Source: Gonocerus acuteangulatus (Eukaryota; Arthropoda; Insecta; Hemiptera; Coreidae). From it: a stretch of DNA of 64,000 nucleotides. The number at the start of each line of letters is the position of its first letter. Position 1 is the first letter of the stretch. The position numbers and the translations under genes were made by a program. The stretch covers positions 98,831,422 to 98,895,421 of the forward strand of contig OX328132.1 in NCBI GenBank assembly GCA_946811695.1, read 5' to 3'. Below the pieces are notes generated by a model. That model saw only the letters and a program-made list of their open reading frames with translations. It searched no databases and had not been told where the DNA came from. Positions 1-11,254 of this stretch are shown one piece after another.

Positions 1-304
1 ATTGAATCGGGAAGGTCTAAATTGGTTTCTGTGATTTCTCAAACTCGCTGCCTTCAGCCATTCTATGTCATTGTTTCCATTTTATTATACTCAGGACAAT
101 CATTTAGATTTTTATATCTGCTTAATCTCCATTGAATGTGACATTAATTTGTGTCTTGTTTTTTTGGCCAAGTTTGATTTTATTTACTCATAAATAAATG
201 TTTAAAAAAAAATAACATTGCATGTGACATAATAACATTGCAATGAAAATAAGATTGAATTAAACCAAAGTACCTTTGTTTCTCACTATTTTCAAAAATT
301 TTTT
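1..304. other. Unassigned AT-rich sequence
   Basis: Flank of the inverted-repeat element. Nothing recognised. Confidence 0.45.
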
Positions 305-1370
305 CGGATCAGTCCATATCAGATCATCCAGGTCATGAAACCCATGTCCTCAGAATTGCCTGAAATTTTTTTCATGTGTCCCTCTTGCTATTCTAATGAA
401 TCATTCCAAATTTGATTCAGATATCTTGAACACTTTTTAAGTTATGAATTTTTAAAGTTGTCTATAAAACTTGTTTTTGCTGTTACCGACAATTTAAGTC
501 AAAGCGACTATCATTTACTAAAAAATCATTACTCTGTTAATGTTAATGATATCTCAATGGGATTTTCACTAAAATGGTCACAATAATATTTTGAATATCG
601 AAAAAATGTATTTACTATCTGTTATGCTTCTGGTTGTTAAGTATATTTATTTAAAAACAAAATTTTAATTTAAAATAAATTAAAAACATAAAAATTTCAA
701 AAATCGATAAAAACAAAAGGCACTATATAAAATCAAGTTCTTTTTTCGTAGATAAATTCTTAAAAGTATAAACTATTAGATTTTAAAAGAAAAACTCTGA
801 GATTTTGCTGTTAAGTATTCTTAAATTAATAAAATAATGTAAATTATTTTTTTTAATAATTACCTACTTAATGATTAAAATAAATGTACTGAAGCTACAT
901 TTACTATTACTTAGGTTAATCTTAATATTAACTGAAGTTGGTACTAGAGTAAATAAACTATTGTGTAAGAGCTGGCTTGAATATAAAATGAGTTCTAGAG
1001 CATTTAACTTTAAAATTGGTCGGAACGTAAACATACTATTTTGATTGATGTTTTGTTTTGATTGAAACCATTTTGTAAATATAGTGCCACAACAAATGTT
1101 TAAAAAAATATATCAAAAGTAAATTAAATAAAAATGAAGCCATTATTCTAATTGACTATAGTGAAAACTATTCGTTTGTGTTGCAAAATGAAGCCAAGGT
1201 TATTATTGGACCAACAACAGTTGTTCTTTTCATCCAGTCGAGCTCTATACAAGACAAGAAAACATCAAAGAACTGAGTGTTTCCAATCTCTGATTGGCAT
1301 CTGATGACTTGGAACAAGATGTGGCATTTGTCTATGAAACTCAAAAGGTTGTCACAACATTTCTGAAATG

Positions 1371-1655
1371 TATTTATTTTTTATAAATATGGCACTATTT
1401 TATTTTTGGCACGCCCTACATGTGGCCTTTATGCCATCTCCTCAGGGGCCACTAAATCCCCATGTGTGGATAGCTCGCCACCCATACTAATACTAGTATT
1501 AGTATGGGTGGCGAGCTATCCACACATGGGGATTTAGTGGCCCCTGAGGAGGTGGCATAAAGGCCACGAAACATGTAGGGCGTGCCAAAAATAAAATAGT
1601 ACATAAAATGGAGTACTATTATTTCGACCTGTGCCATATTTATAAAAAATAAATA
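1371..1655. repeat. Near-perfect foldback centred at 1494/1495
   Basis: About 110 bp on each side pair as a palindrome with almost no loop. The right arm carries a complete hammerhead-like motif. The left arm, read on the minus strand, has lost the CGAA block and is therefore broken. The outer parts resemble the tail of the Penelope-like piece at 37.9 kb (GAAACATGT, then AATAAA and AGTA motifs). Confidence 0.85.
1540..1581 (+). ncRNA. Hammerhead-ribozyme-like motif 1
   Basis: The core CTGAGGA is at 1544-1550. Stem II is GTGGC (1552-1556) with GCCAC (1563-1567). GAAAC is at 1568-1572, followed by AT and a GTA cleavage-type triplet (1575-1577). Stem I is GCCC (1540-1543) with GGGC (1578-1581). 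The one- or two-pair stem III is typical of type I hammerheads of Penelope-like elements. One extra base (1551) lies between the core and stem II, so catalytic activity is uncertain. Confidence 0.6.
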
Positions 1656-1810
1656 AATATACATAAATAAAGGTCAGAAATCGTGGAATTGAATTTCTGA
1701 AATTAATTATCCAGAAGTAAAACTGCGTCTTATTTCAGTGATGGATATGCCACACTAAACTTCTTGAATTTGTGTTATCATGAACAAGACTTCGATGGCA
1801 TGAATGCTAA

Positions 1811-2419
1811 ATGGTGTTTTTTTTTTTTTTTTTGCTACCAGTCATGGGAAGTCCCCTCGTGACGGTATTACAAGTGGAGAAATTACAAGCGGATTGTAAC
1901 AAAAGGAAACCTTCAATGTACTCCAGGACCCAGACATTTTTTGACTTTTGTAGTACAAAAATTGATAACATAAAGCTTACTCTAGTTAAAAAGGAAACAA
2001 TAATAGAGACTAGGCAAAAACTGGAGGATCGCTTCAGTTCAGCCAAGACTGTGTCCGGAACACATAGTTTTTACCATTTTGAACCAAAATCTGAAGGCTC
2101 AATAGCAACAAAATGTACAAGTTGTGATGAACAGTACTGTGTAGTATTCAACTTGGTCAAGATGTCTGATGTGGGGGTACATAATTACATGCCCTGCATT
2201 TAAGATGAAAGACGTTATTTCGGCTTGGTTTTGTCAAAATATGAAGATGAATAGGATGTTCAAATGAAATTGTCACATCCACATGGACCTGCTCCGCCAT
2301 TTCATTGGCCTTCTAAAGAAGACACTTGATGGATTCCAGTGAATAACATCATTCCATGTGTTTCTTCTCCAATAACAAGAGCATCTAGACAAATGGATTT
2401 TTTACCGAAAAATAAATAG
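1811..2419 (+). pseudogene. Decayed conserved transposon-associated protein
   Basis: A single frame runs from 1811 to 2419 with in-frame stops at 2201, 2252 and 2327. Ignoring the stops, the C-terminal half reads as a compact conserved-looking domain. It has KCTSCDEQYC (a CxxC...C cluster), then YMPCI, DERRYFGLVLSKYEDE, HPHGPAPPFHWP and WIPVNNIIPC. The aromatic/proline pattern resembles a short domain I associate with uncharacterised, transposon-linked metazoan proteins, but I cannot name the family. The third stop sits just before WIP, where related proteins seem to carry Cys or Trp. The relic lies between the arms of the 305-3952 element and may be its cargo or transposase remnant. The first residues come from a T-tract and are not meaningful. 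Confidence 0.55.
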
Positions 2420-4039
2420 GTTCGATCAAACTTCAATTACAAAAAATGTTAAAGCAAAGACAACCTCTAAAATAGGAAACGAAAATACTAACTGATTTAG
2501 AAAGTAAACTAACATTCATCCAAACTTCAAATGAAGAAAATATCTGGTAAGATTTAGATTACATACCATTTTTCGTAATATCCTAAGATTTATCAAAAAA
2601 AAAAAATATATCGATCGGTAGACTTTCAATAAAAGAGAAATTCATCAAACTTGAAAATGTATGTAAATTAATGTGATATAAACTGTGTAACGATTAGGGG
2701 CCTAAACGATTTTTATGTTTATAAGTATTTAAAATTAATTTTAAATGGTCATATGACGTTGTGTTCTATTGTATTAATGTAAATACATTTTCTATGTTTT
2801 CATGATGAATAAAAAATTAAGCACCTAAAAACCCAAACTTTTTCTTTTAGAACCCAATACCTAGTACATGTATTTAGGAAAACAAAAAATAGTAAAAAAC
2901 TTTGGTTATTGGAGTGCCTTTTATTTTTATTGATTTCTCAAAATGTTATGTTTGTTAATTTTTAAAAATATAAATTTTATGTTTCAGCAATTATATTTTT
3001 AATTCAGGAATTTAAAGCTACTTAGCTCATTGTATTCAGAATGAAATAGTGAACATTTTGGTGAAAATATCATTGTGATATGATGAATATTAACAGAGTT
3101 ACAAGTTATTTTCTAAATCAAAGTCGCTCTTACTTAAATTTTCGGAAACTGCCAAAACTAAGTTTATAGTAAACTTTAAAAATATATTATTTACTCTAGT
3201 ACCAACATAAGATAATATTAAGATTAACCTAAGTAATAGTAAATGTAGCTTCAGTACCTTATATTAATCATTAAGTAGGTAATTATTAAAAAAAAAAAAG
3301 AATTTACATTACGTACTTTATTAATTTAAGTATACTTAACAGCAAAATCCCAGAGTTTTTCTTTTAAAATCTAATAGTTTATACTTTTAAGAATGTATCT
3401 ATGAAAAAAGAAATTGATTTTATAGAGTGCCTTTTATTTTTATAGATTTTTGACATTTTTAATTTATTTTAAATTAAAATTTTGTTTTTAAATAAATATA
3501 CTTAGCAACCAGAAGCATAACAAATAGTAAATACAATTTTTCGATATTCAACATATTATTGTGACCATTTTAGTGAAAATCCCATTGAGATATCATTAAC
3601 ATTAACAGAGTAATGATTTTTTTAGTAAATGATAGTCGCTTTGACTTAAATCGTCGGTAACAGCAAAAACAAGTTTTATAGACAACTTTAAAAATTCATA
3701 ACTTAAAAAGTGTTCAAGATATCTGAATCAAATTTGGAATGATTCATTAGAATAGCAAGAGGGACACATGAAAAAAATTTCAGGCAATTCTGAGGACATG
3801 GGTTTCATGACCTGAATGATCTGATATGGACTTTAAAAATTCATAACTTAAAAAGTGTTCCAGATATCTAACTCAAATTTGGTATGAATCATTAGAATGA
3901 CCAGTTCAACAAATTTCGCTATTCAGCTGGATGATTTGAAACGGACTGGCCCTTTTGTTAATGTAAATAATGAAGAATAGGCAGGAACTGCGCTTACGTC
4001 ACCGACCCGATGACGCAAACCGTTATTAATTGTTTAATT

Positions 4040-4226
4040 TATTTAAATTTTAACGTCCATTAACTAAGAATTTTGGGACGGGTTATCAATAGGTTACCAC
4101 CCTTTTCTAGCCAGGATAGGGCTGATGCCTTTTCTTTTTTCTAAAGAAAAGCCACCACCCCATATTGGGAATCGAACCCTCGACCTTCGGCACGGAGTGT
4201 TAAGTGCTCAGGCCTTAACACTCGCA
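4040..4226 (-). repeat. tRNA-derived SINE-like repeat
   Basis: On the minus strand a tRNA-like head (about 4226 down to 4145) has GCTCTGCGAGTGTTAAGGCC at its start and a good B box, GGTTCGATTCCC. The head is followed by a unique body to about 4040. The A box is degenerate and the arms do not fold as a functional tRNA, so this is a SINE rather than a tRNA gene. Confidence 0.5.
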
Positions 4227-4674
4227 GAGCATTTTATTTAATTTACCTTATTGTAAAAAAAGAAAAAGTACTTAAATCTAGTTTAGTTAGATAATTAGAA
4301 ATGAAAAGTTAGTTAGATTTGTATATTCAGAAACGATCGATTCAGTTTAGAGTAGTAGTTACGTGAAATAGGAAAGCATTTGTTGTTTTTTTTTTTACTT
4401 GTTTTATAGCTTTGCGATGTTGAAGAGGCGAAGGGAAAGCTTTCTGCTCCAGTTTGCTTTCTGAGCATAAAGGCGCCTTAAAACTCACTAATCTTCCAGA
4501 TTTCATTGAATTAGGTGTTTAAATGTTTCACAAAATAAAACATCAACATAAACATCGTCATTTATTCCAAATGACGCTAGGGATAGGAATTTCGGAAACG
4601 CGCTAAAATTACGAAGCTCATGCGAGTCGGACGTTAAAATTGGTGTTTATAAACCGTGGAAACTGTAAATAGCT

Positions 4675-4730
4675 CAGGGTTAATGGCCTAGAAGCAGACG
4701 CGCCGTAAAAAAGAGAAAAAAAGTTGGCGT
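4675..4730 (+). repeat. SINE 3'-end module (hairpin plus A-rich tail)
   Basis: The segment reads TTAATGGCCTAGAAGCAGAC, then GCGCC and an A-rich tail. Equivalent modules (a GCGC stem, ATGGCCTAGA loop, GCGCC stem, A-rich end) occur at 21163, 26771, 29391, 33322 and 38950, marking one dispersed family. Confidence 0.5.
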
Positions 4731-4810
4731 AAACAACATTGAAAATATTGAAAAACGAACGTACTTTATTTACATACAATCTGATTTTTATTTTGTGATT
4801 GAAATATTTT

Positions 4811-5010
4811 NNNNNNNNNNNNNNNNNNNNNNNNNNNNNNNNNNNNNNNNNNNNNNNNNNNNNNNNNNNNNNNNNNNNNNNNNNNNNNNNNNNNNNNNNN
4901 NNNNNNNNNNNNNNNNNNNNNNNNNNNNNNNNNNNNNNNNNNNNNNNNNNNNNNNNNNNNNNNNNNNNNNNNNNNNNNNNNNNNNNNNNNNNNNNNNNNN
5001 NNNNNNNNNN
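4811..5010. other. Assembly gap (200 N)
   Basis: This is a run of undetermined bases with a round length of 200, so the real distance is probably unknown. Open frames across it are meaningless. Confidence 0.99.
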
Positions 5011-5021
5011 TAATTCATCTA

Positions 5022-5275
5022 GAACAATAGATGGTAATGTGACGTTTTTGTATATTTATTAACTAGTGTAGCACCACGTCTACACAAAACTCTAAAAGGA
5101 AATTAATTACAAAATTAATAATTGAAATAGTTCCGCAATACAAATGTAAAAGAGCAGCACTATATATGTTTTTATTTTATTTATATACATTATTATAAGT
5201 ATATTATTTGGAATGAACTCGAACCACCCAATTCTGAGGAAAGTGCTTAGTTATCCAGCTCCTCGTGACGAGAAT
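5022..5275 (+). repeat. Family Y 3'-end fragment
   Basis: The segment matches the right-end part of the family Y copies at 6895-7115 and 36485-36703. It shares the GTATTTATTA...TAGTGTAG stretch and ends AATTCTGAGGAAAGTGCTTA, then an AGCTCC block. The gap immediately upstream may hide the rest. Confidence 0.65.
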
Positions 5276-5889
5276 TTTATAGATAAAATCTTGATGAAAT
5301 ATATAGAATAGATTTAATGTATATTTTATTGTAGTATCTAAAGAATAACCTTTCCTCTTCGTCTCTACAGGAGGAAGTTAAAACCATTTAATTTATATCT
5401 AATTATAACATGGTTTTCGTGTAGCTTCCAACATAATATGTTAGGTTAGAAAATAATCCTTAATATTGGTCCTTTCAAAATAAACATATGTTTATGACCT
5501 GGAATAGGCATTCGGAATCTAATGCCAAGAGACTCTATCATATGGTAAAATAATACCTAGATATTTTCCCTTATGAATTAACCGAAATGCGTTCCTTTAA
5601 TATCAAATTTAAATATATTTAGATTGTATCCATATATTGACTAATTAAAAATTGATAATAAATACTGGATTATTGTAAAATCCAGTAAGCATGGAGAATA
5701 CATAATACTTTCTATACATAGTGATTTTTTCAATATTATCTTTTGATTACACAAGTCAACAATTTTAATTTTTTTTTTCAAGTAACACGGAAATGAACTA
5801 CCAATTTGCAGCTTTTCGGATGTGCTGAATCCGAATCTGGCATTAGTTATTTCCCTATACATCAAGTTTTTAAAATAAAGAGCTTTAAA
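5276..5889. other. Unassigned AT-rich sequence
   Basis: No coding potential, tRNA-like structure or long inverted repeat was recognised here. The short open frames are AT-driven. Confidence 0.5.
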
Positions 5890-6018
5890 GTTATTTTAGC
5901 ACTTTCCTCCGAAGGAAAGTAGCTATTGAGGTTGGACTCATGACGGAATTTTTGAAAAATTTTTTCAAATCTTTATCGATCCTACCTAGTAGAAACCGAA
6001 AATGACCCCCGTTAAAAT

Positions 6019-6054
<36 letters not shown>

Positions 6055-7115
6055 ATATATATATATGTCTGTTAACACGATAGCGGCCAGAGTTTTTGTT
6101 TTTTCGTCCCGAAACTTGGTATATAGCATTCAATTAGCAAACGATTATACGAGTTCGTTAACCACCAAAGTCGGTCCACCGGAAGGGGGGGTTTACCCCA
6201 AACCCAAAACACTAATTTGACTATGTCAGCCGTAATATTTGTTATATTTCAACGAAACTTGGTATTCGTAGTGGTAATATAGAGAGAAAAGTGAGATATA
6301 AAAATGAACTAAATCGGTTCATTAGAAGGGGGGGTTTACTCCGGACCCACAATACCAATTCGCCACTACCTGCCGTGATTTTTGGTATATTTTGACGAAA
6401 CTCGGTATTTGTAGTGGTAATCCACAGGTAAATATGTGTTGTAAAAATAAACTAAATCGGTTCATTAGGAGGGGGGGTTTACTCCGAACCCACAATACCA
6501 ATTCGCTACTACCAGCCGTGATTTTTGGTATATTTCGACGAAACTCGGTATTCGTAGTGGTAATCTACAGGTAAATATGTGTTGTAAAAATAAACTAAAT
6601 CGGTTCATTAAAAGGGGGGGGGGGGTTACTCCGGACCCAAATTCCTAATATACTCATACCGGTCGTAATTTCTGCTGTATTGTAACGAAACGCGGTATAC
6701 GTCGTGGGTAACTCATGAGAAAGGAGTGTAAAAATGAGCTGAATCGGTTAATCGGAAAGCGGGGGTTTAATTCGTAATATATTTCAATAGAAAAGCCCGC
6801 CAGCCGTAGGTTCACAAAGCCGCCGCAAGGAGCGCTTTCTACCACTAGAGTGACTGTATCCTGTTCCTGCGTTAGATCAAAATCCGATAATATGAGGTCT
6901 TTTTGTATTTATTACGTAGTGTAATAGGTACCATGTGTAAACATATCTCTGGAAGCAAATTAATAATTGATCAGTTACTCATTACAAATTTAAAAGAGAA
7001 CTATTCATGTTTTTATTTTACTTATGTAGGATATTTTGAGCAAATTGTTCTGGAAAGCCGTCTACACTACCCAAATTCTGAGGAAAGTGCTTAGTTATGC
7101 AGCTCCTACGGGACG
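5890..7115 (+). mobile_element. Family Y element, copy 1
   Basis: It begins TTTTAGCACTTTCCTCC, forming the hairpin ACTTTCCTCCGAAGGAAAGT. A fixed (TA)n tract follows at about 6019-6066. Then come about four ~120-bp units, each with GAAACTCGGTATTCGTAGTG and a G-rich GGGGGGGTTTACTCC block. It ends AGGAAAGTGCTTAG, the inverted complement of the starting AGCACTTTCCT. A hairpin end, short subterminal inverted repeat, microsatellite and tandem units resemble non-autonomous Helentron (HINE/DINE-like) elements; that assignment is inference. Further copies: 35605-36703, 39845-40065 (partial), 61790-62060 and 63020-63370 (inverted). Confidence 0.7.
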
Positions 7116-7780
7116 GACTTTTTTATAATAATGATCGATTAGATAAATCAGTTGTCCTTATAAGTGTTATAGCATACTTCTCCTGAACATTTGTTGTGAT
7201 TTCCAATGTATTTTGTGTCATAATCATTCTACTAATAATTCTACTACACATATTAGCATTATAGATTTTAATTTATTAAAATATATTCCAATACGGTTTC
7301 CATATTTCCATGCATGTTTTCCCACCCAATCACAAACTGTCCTCAATGTTTTTTCATACATAAAGTTATATTTAAAAATACACCAATTATTTTCTTTAAT
7401 TTTAACATCATCCACTTTTTTTTTTATTGCTTTCTGAATCTTCAAATTATTTGTAAATGTAGTTTCTCTATTACTTATAATAATATGATCTAGAATACAT
7501 TGTTTCTTTTTTAAAAAAATATTTCATATGATATTTAATTTTGCAGTTACTATTTCAGTATTTATTTCTCTTTTTTTGGTATTTTCAACTTGTTGAGTTA
7601 CCCCAATTTTTATTTTTTTGCTATTATTATTAAGTTGCCAACTCCTCTTAATTTAGTTTTCTTTTAACTAGTTTTTAATCCACTTTCATAAGAATTATCA
7701 AACATTTCAACATGAAAGAAAGAAATATTTGGATTTGATTGTGGAATTTACTATTTCTGATTTTTTAATTATTTGAAATG
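7116..7780. other. Unassigned AT-rich sequence
   Basis: The sequence is T-rich with no recognised protein family. The overlapping small frames at 7213-7445 on both strands show no family signature. Confidence 0.5.
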
Positions 7781-7782
7781 CT

Positions 7783-7898
7783 TTTAGTGTGGTTCCTCCC
7801 TTCCTCCATAGGGAGGAACCACGCTTATAAAGTTGACCTCATGTCGCAATCCGGAAGTGCTGAAAAGAAACAAGTACGTTCCAGAACCCCTAGATAAC

Positions 7899-7986
<88 letters not shown>

Positions 7987-8110
7987 TTGTCTATTCGCGC
8001 TGTCAAATCTTAAAAGGTCAAGGTCGTTAACTAGCAAAATCCGTCCATCAGAACATGGATTTTGGGGCGAAATTCGCTCGAAAAACCGTTACGCTCACAT
8101 CATATGCTTG
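7783..8110 (+). mobile_element. Family Z element, copy 1
   Basis: A terminal hairpin pairs GTGGTTCCTCCC with GGGAGGAACCAC (about 7790-7823). It is followed by the marker GTTGACCTCATGTCGCAATC (about 7831), a (TA)n tract at about 7899-7986, and a downstream arm with GGTCGTTAACTAGCA and GGGGCGAAATTCGCTCG. The same order is seen at 62.7-63.0 kb (inverted) and in part at 17.9-18.6, 22.2-22.4 and 61.3 kb. Confidence 0.7.
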
Positions 8111-8280
8111 CAAGTACTTTTTATATATGCCTTATGAAAGACTGTCTTTCGGTAATTTATTTTATTTTTTAGCGTTTTTCTCGGAAATGAAGCAAAAATG
8201 AAATATATGCCAAAGGACATTTCTCTGTTTTTCCATCCTGCATGGATCCTCGTAGTTTTGCCGTTTAAATTGGGGGCACC

Positions 8281-8374
8281 CTGTGTGTGTGTGTGTGTGT
8301 GTGTTTGTGTGTGTGCGTGTGTGTGTGCGTGCGTGCGTTTGCGTTTGCGTGCGCGTGCGTGTGTGTGTGTGTGT
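8281..8374. repeat. (TG)n / (CGTG)n microsatellite
   Basis: A GT-repeat tract is interrupted by GC-containing variants. It generates artificial Val/Cys or Thr/His repeat frames on both strands. Confidence 0.95.
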
Positions 8375-9021
8375 TAAAAACGAAACTTGGTTGGTCTTAA
8401 CGTGGTCGAATGTACTTTCATTGGACCTAATGCACGAGCCCTCAACTTTCTCCAGAGACCCTAACTCTGGAATCTCCAATGGAAAGGGGTTATTTTTATG
8501 ACGGATTATTGTAGAGAATTGAATTTTATGCCGATTTTATATTTGTCCTTTTTTCACTAAAGCGGACCAATGAGTAACAAATTGCCAAAAGCCGAGAAGA
8601 CGCTTATTTTTGTCCCTTTTCTGCCAATGACGTAGAAAGTATGCCATAAATGAAAAAAGTAACCAATATGAACGTTGTAGAAGATTAAATTTACTTTCCA
8701 AAAAGTACCTTTAAATGCCTAAAATGTTAGTATGAATGGAGCAAAACACAATTTTGTTTTTGAAGTTGTCAGAAAAGTGTATTATCAACGTGATCTACGC
8801 CTCATTAAAACTTAATTAACATTTCCTAAACTATTTTTGCTCCGCCTAGTTTGGGATTTAAGAACGTTTGAAGAAAAATAATCATATTCAATTACTTTAT
8901 AAAGGGATTAAAAAATAAAATATCAATACTTTCTACGTCATTGGTAGAAAAGGTACAAAAAAACAAGTTTATAGAAGTATTAACACATTTACACCTTCAC
9001 AATCGATATTTGTCCATTGAT
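8375..9021. other. Unassigned sequence
   Basis: No gene was recognised. Short similar phrases recur (near 8615 and 8935, TTCTACGTCATTGG-type in opposite orientation), suggesting an old inverted repeat of about 330 bp that I could not delimit. Confidence 0.4.
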
Positions 9022-9029
9022 GTAGAAAT

Positions 9030-9313
9030 CATTGGCGTATGTAAAGGGAAGGGGGGCTGAGGGGGCTGAAGCCCCCCCCCCCCCAGAAATTTTCATTTGA
9101 TGGTAAAAATGTGTCATAAAAACCTTAAAAATAAATTAAATAAGATCACTTAGCTAATAAAAAATAGTTTTTTTTTAGGCGTAATAGCGTTTTAGATGCC
9201 TTAAACTATTCAAGTTCTAAATTTTTCGTATTCCATACCCCGGAAATGGTCTGAGTCCCCCCCCCCGAAATTTTGCCAGCCCCTCCCGAAAATATTTCCT
9301 ATATACGCCCATG
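9030..9313. mobile_element. hAT-type MITE, 284 bp, with perfect 8-bp TSD
   Basis: The ends are CATTGGCGTATGTAAAG (left) and, as reverse complement of the right end, CATGGGCGTATATAGGAAA, both leading into G-rich GGGGCTG stretches. GTAGAAAT occurs directly before (9022-9029) and directly after (9314-9321), a perfect 8-bp target duplication. The duplication length and the CAnGGGCGTA-type terminus are characteristic of hAT non-autonomous elements. No coding sequence is present. Confidence 0.85.
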
Positions 9314-9677
9314 GTAGAAATTATATGTAAATGAAATATGTGGAATAAAATACTGAATTGTTTTTTGTGTTTTAGCGCTGTTCTTCCCTCAGTAATAACT
9401 CAATATTACCCAAATCACTTTTAAAAAACTTTTATTGCAATTTAAACAAATATATTAATGTTATTTCGATTACATTATTTAACAATAAAACGTCACATAT
9501 TTAATGAGAATCGTGTTTGTAGCCTGCCGTAGGAAAGCTACAGGTTTTAATTCTACTTCCTAAATCTAGAAGCATCCTAGGATAGGTGACAGCCATTTTA
9601 ACGAGGTCCAGATTTGTTTACGACCTCTCTATCCTTCAGGAAGTCACACAGCCAAATCCCTTCGTAAAAATAGAATG

Positions 9678-9724
<47 letters not shown>
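9678..9724. repeat. (TA)n microsatellite
   Basis: A TA dinucleotide tract lies after AATGTATATG. Confidence 0.95.
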
Positions 9725-9739
<15 letters not shown>

Positions 9740-9913
9740 TTTTTGGTCGTATATGGCGTAGGTCATTAAAAAAAACCCGCTTTTTTTCTCTTTTTTTTAC
9801 AGAATTTTATTTTATGAAGACTTACATGTTCGGTGACCTCCATTACACTAATAAAATGCATAGAATAGTGAAATTAGTATTCTTGTTCTGTATTGACTTA
9901 TAGAGCCTTCCTA

Positions 9914-10856
9914 AAGCGGCCCCTACACGGTCAGTAATAATGACATTATCAGTAATGTAATTACTATTCAACTCTCGTCATTCCATGTCATCATTACAAT
10001 GTACACCTTACACCGTCATTCCACGGATCATTTTTAATGTCATTACTTTTCTTCAGTATGCATTGTGATCTCCGTGACAGAAGCGTTTTGTTAATAATGG
10101 ATCCTCGCAAAGTCGCCTGTGTAGCTATAATTGCGACACTAGCCACAAAAAAACATGTGAAACGTTCGTAAAGGCCTTAATATGACACATATCCTTCCAA
10201 TCGGGGCGTTTCCAAGTGTTCTGGGACCGAGGTTATGTGCAAAAAAGTTTACATTTTATTTTTATTTGGATAGCCATTTTTCGCAAGTACCTTTTGAGAT
10301 AATACAATAGTCATTTATATGGTTAGAAAAAGGAGTCTTTCTTCTTTTGAAAGATTTCAATGACGTAAAAATCGGATTATCTCAAGGGGAGATATTGAAT
10401 TTCAAAACGTCGCATTACTTTTTCGCTTACAAATTTTTATTCTCTTCCAGAGTGGGAAAAATCATTATTTTTTGTTTTCAATATTATTCACCACGTTAGG
10501 GATTCTTGGGGCGCTGATTTTAAATCTGCTATTATTTTTGGTGTAAAAAATGTATAATACTAGTTTGCTTGAAAACGTAAGCATATTTTTGAATATATTT
10601 GACGAAATATAAATTATTGTTTAACGACTATATTTTCTTCTAATCTACTCCATAAGACAAATGAATTGGTAAAAGAATCACGTCAACATTATTTTTTAAA
10701 GTCGATATAAAAAATAAAGCACTTTCAACCTATTTTATATCGTCGAAACAAATGCAAAGTAACGAATGTGAAAAGTTGTTGGTACCTTATAGATGACTTT
10801 ATGTATATTTTATTCGATAATATATTTTAATTAGACTTAATGCGGATTCGTTACTT

Positions 10857-10906
<50 letters not shown>

Positions 10907-11254
10907 CTTTTATAACTATTTTATAACTATAATGTTACCAAGGTAGAGTCATACATTTCAATTCATCTTATTTTTTGCCCTTTCTACTCAATATAGTTTA
11001 ACCTTTACATCTGTTTCACCTAGTTACAGCTCGAGATAGACTGAGTAATGACGCATTAATGATGTAGCGCTCCCTACACCATCATTACTAATGACAGTAT
11101 CCCCTTCACTTTCAGTAATGATGAAGCCAAGATCAGAAAATCCGGATTCACATCATTACTGGTCGTCATTCCAACTTTGTCCACCTTACACTATCATTAT
11201 TACTGTCATTTTGATAAGGTAATGTCATTATTACTGACCGTGTAGGGGCCGCTT
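9914..11254. mobile_element. 1.34-kb TIR element with TRATGAC-rich subterminal arrays
   Basis: The left end AAGCGGCCCCTACACGGTCA continues into GTAATAATGACATTA. The right end is its reverse complement up to 11254. TA flanks both sides (9912-9913 and 11255-11256), compatible with a TA duplication. Both subterminal 200-bp regions are crowded with TAATGAC/GTCATTA words and a second motif CCTTACAC. The interior contains a copy of E31 internal sequence (10155-10755) and a (TA)n tract at 10859-10904. No transposase is visible. Confidence 0.75.
10155..10755 (+). repeat. Copy of the E31 internal segment
   Basis: The segment closely matches about 31385-31970, for example GTACCTTTTGAGATAATACA and AAATCTGCTATTATTTTT. 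It carries no E31 termini here and lies inside the 9914-11254 element. Part of it also matches the 5' side of the RAG1-like transposase region at 50.3-50.4 kb. Confidence 0.8.

Larger units (their letters stand above)
305..3952. mobile_element. Inverted-repeat DNA element with ~650-bp arms
   Basis: The left arm (about 305-970) and right arm (about 3190-3835) are reverse complements with scattered substitutions. Paired examples are the blocks around 350-480 with 3650-3800, and around 890-950 with 3190-3260. The right side carries a second, diverged copy of the terminal stretch at 3833-3952, so the true end may be near 3952. The outer end resembles AGTCCATATCAGATCATCC. The 2.2-kb centre contains a hammerhead-bearing foldback and a decayed coding region. 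No convincing target-site duplication was found, so the superfamily is unknown. Confidence 0.75.

Noticed and set aside
1265..1300. CTGATGA at 1266 as another hammerhead core
   Set aside because: The following stem is not closed by GAAA, so the required core is missing.
4788..5062. Open frames across 4788-5062
   Set aside because: They consist of undetermined bases.
8162..8501. Thr/His- and Cys/Val-repeat frames
   Set aside because: Translation of the GT microsatellite.
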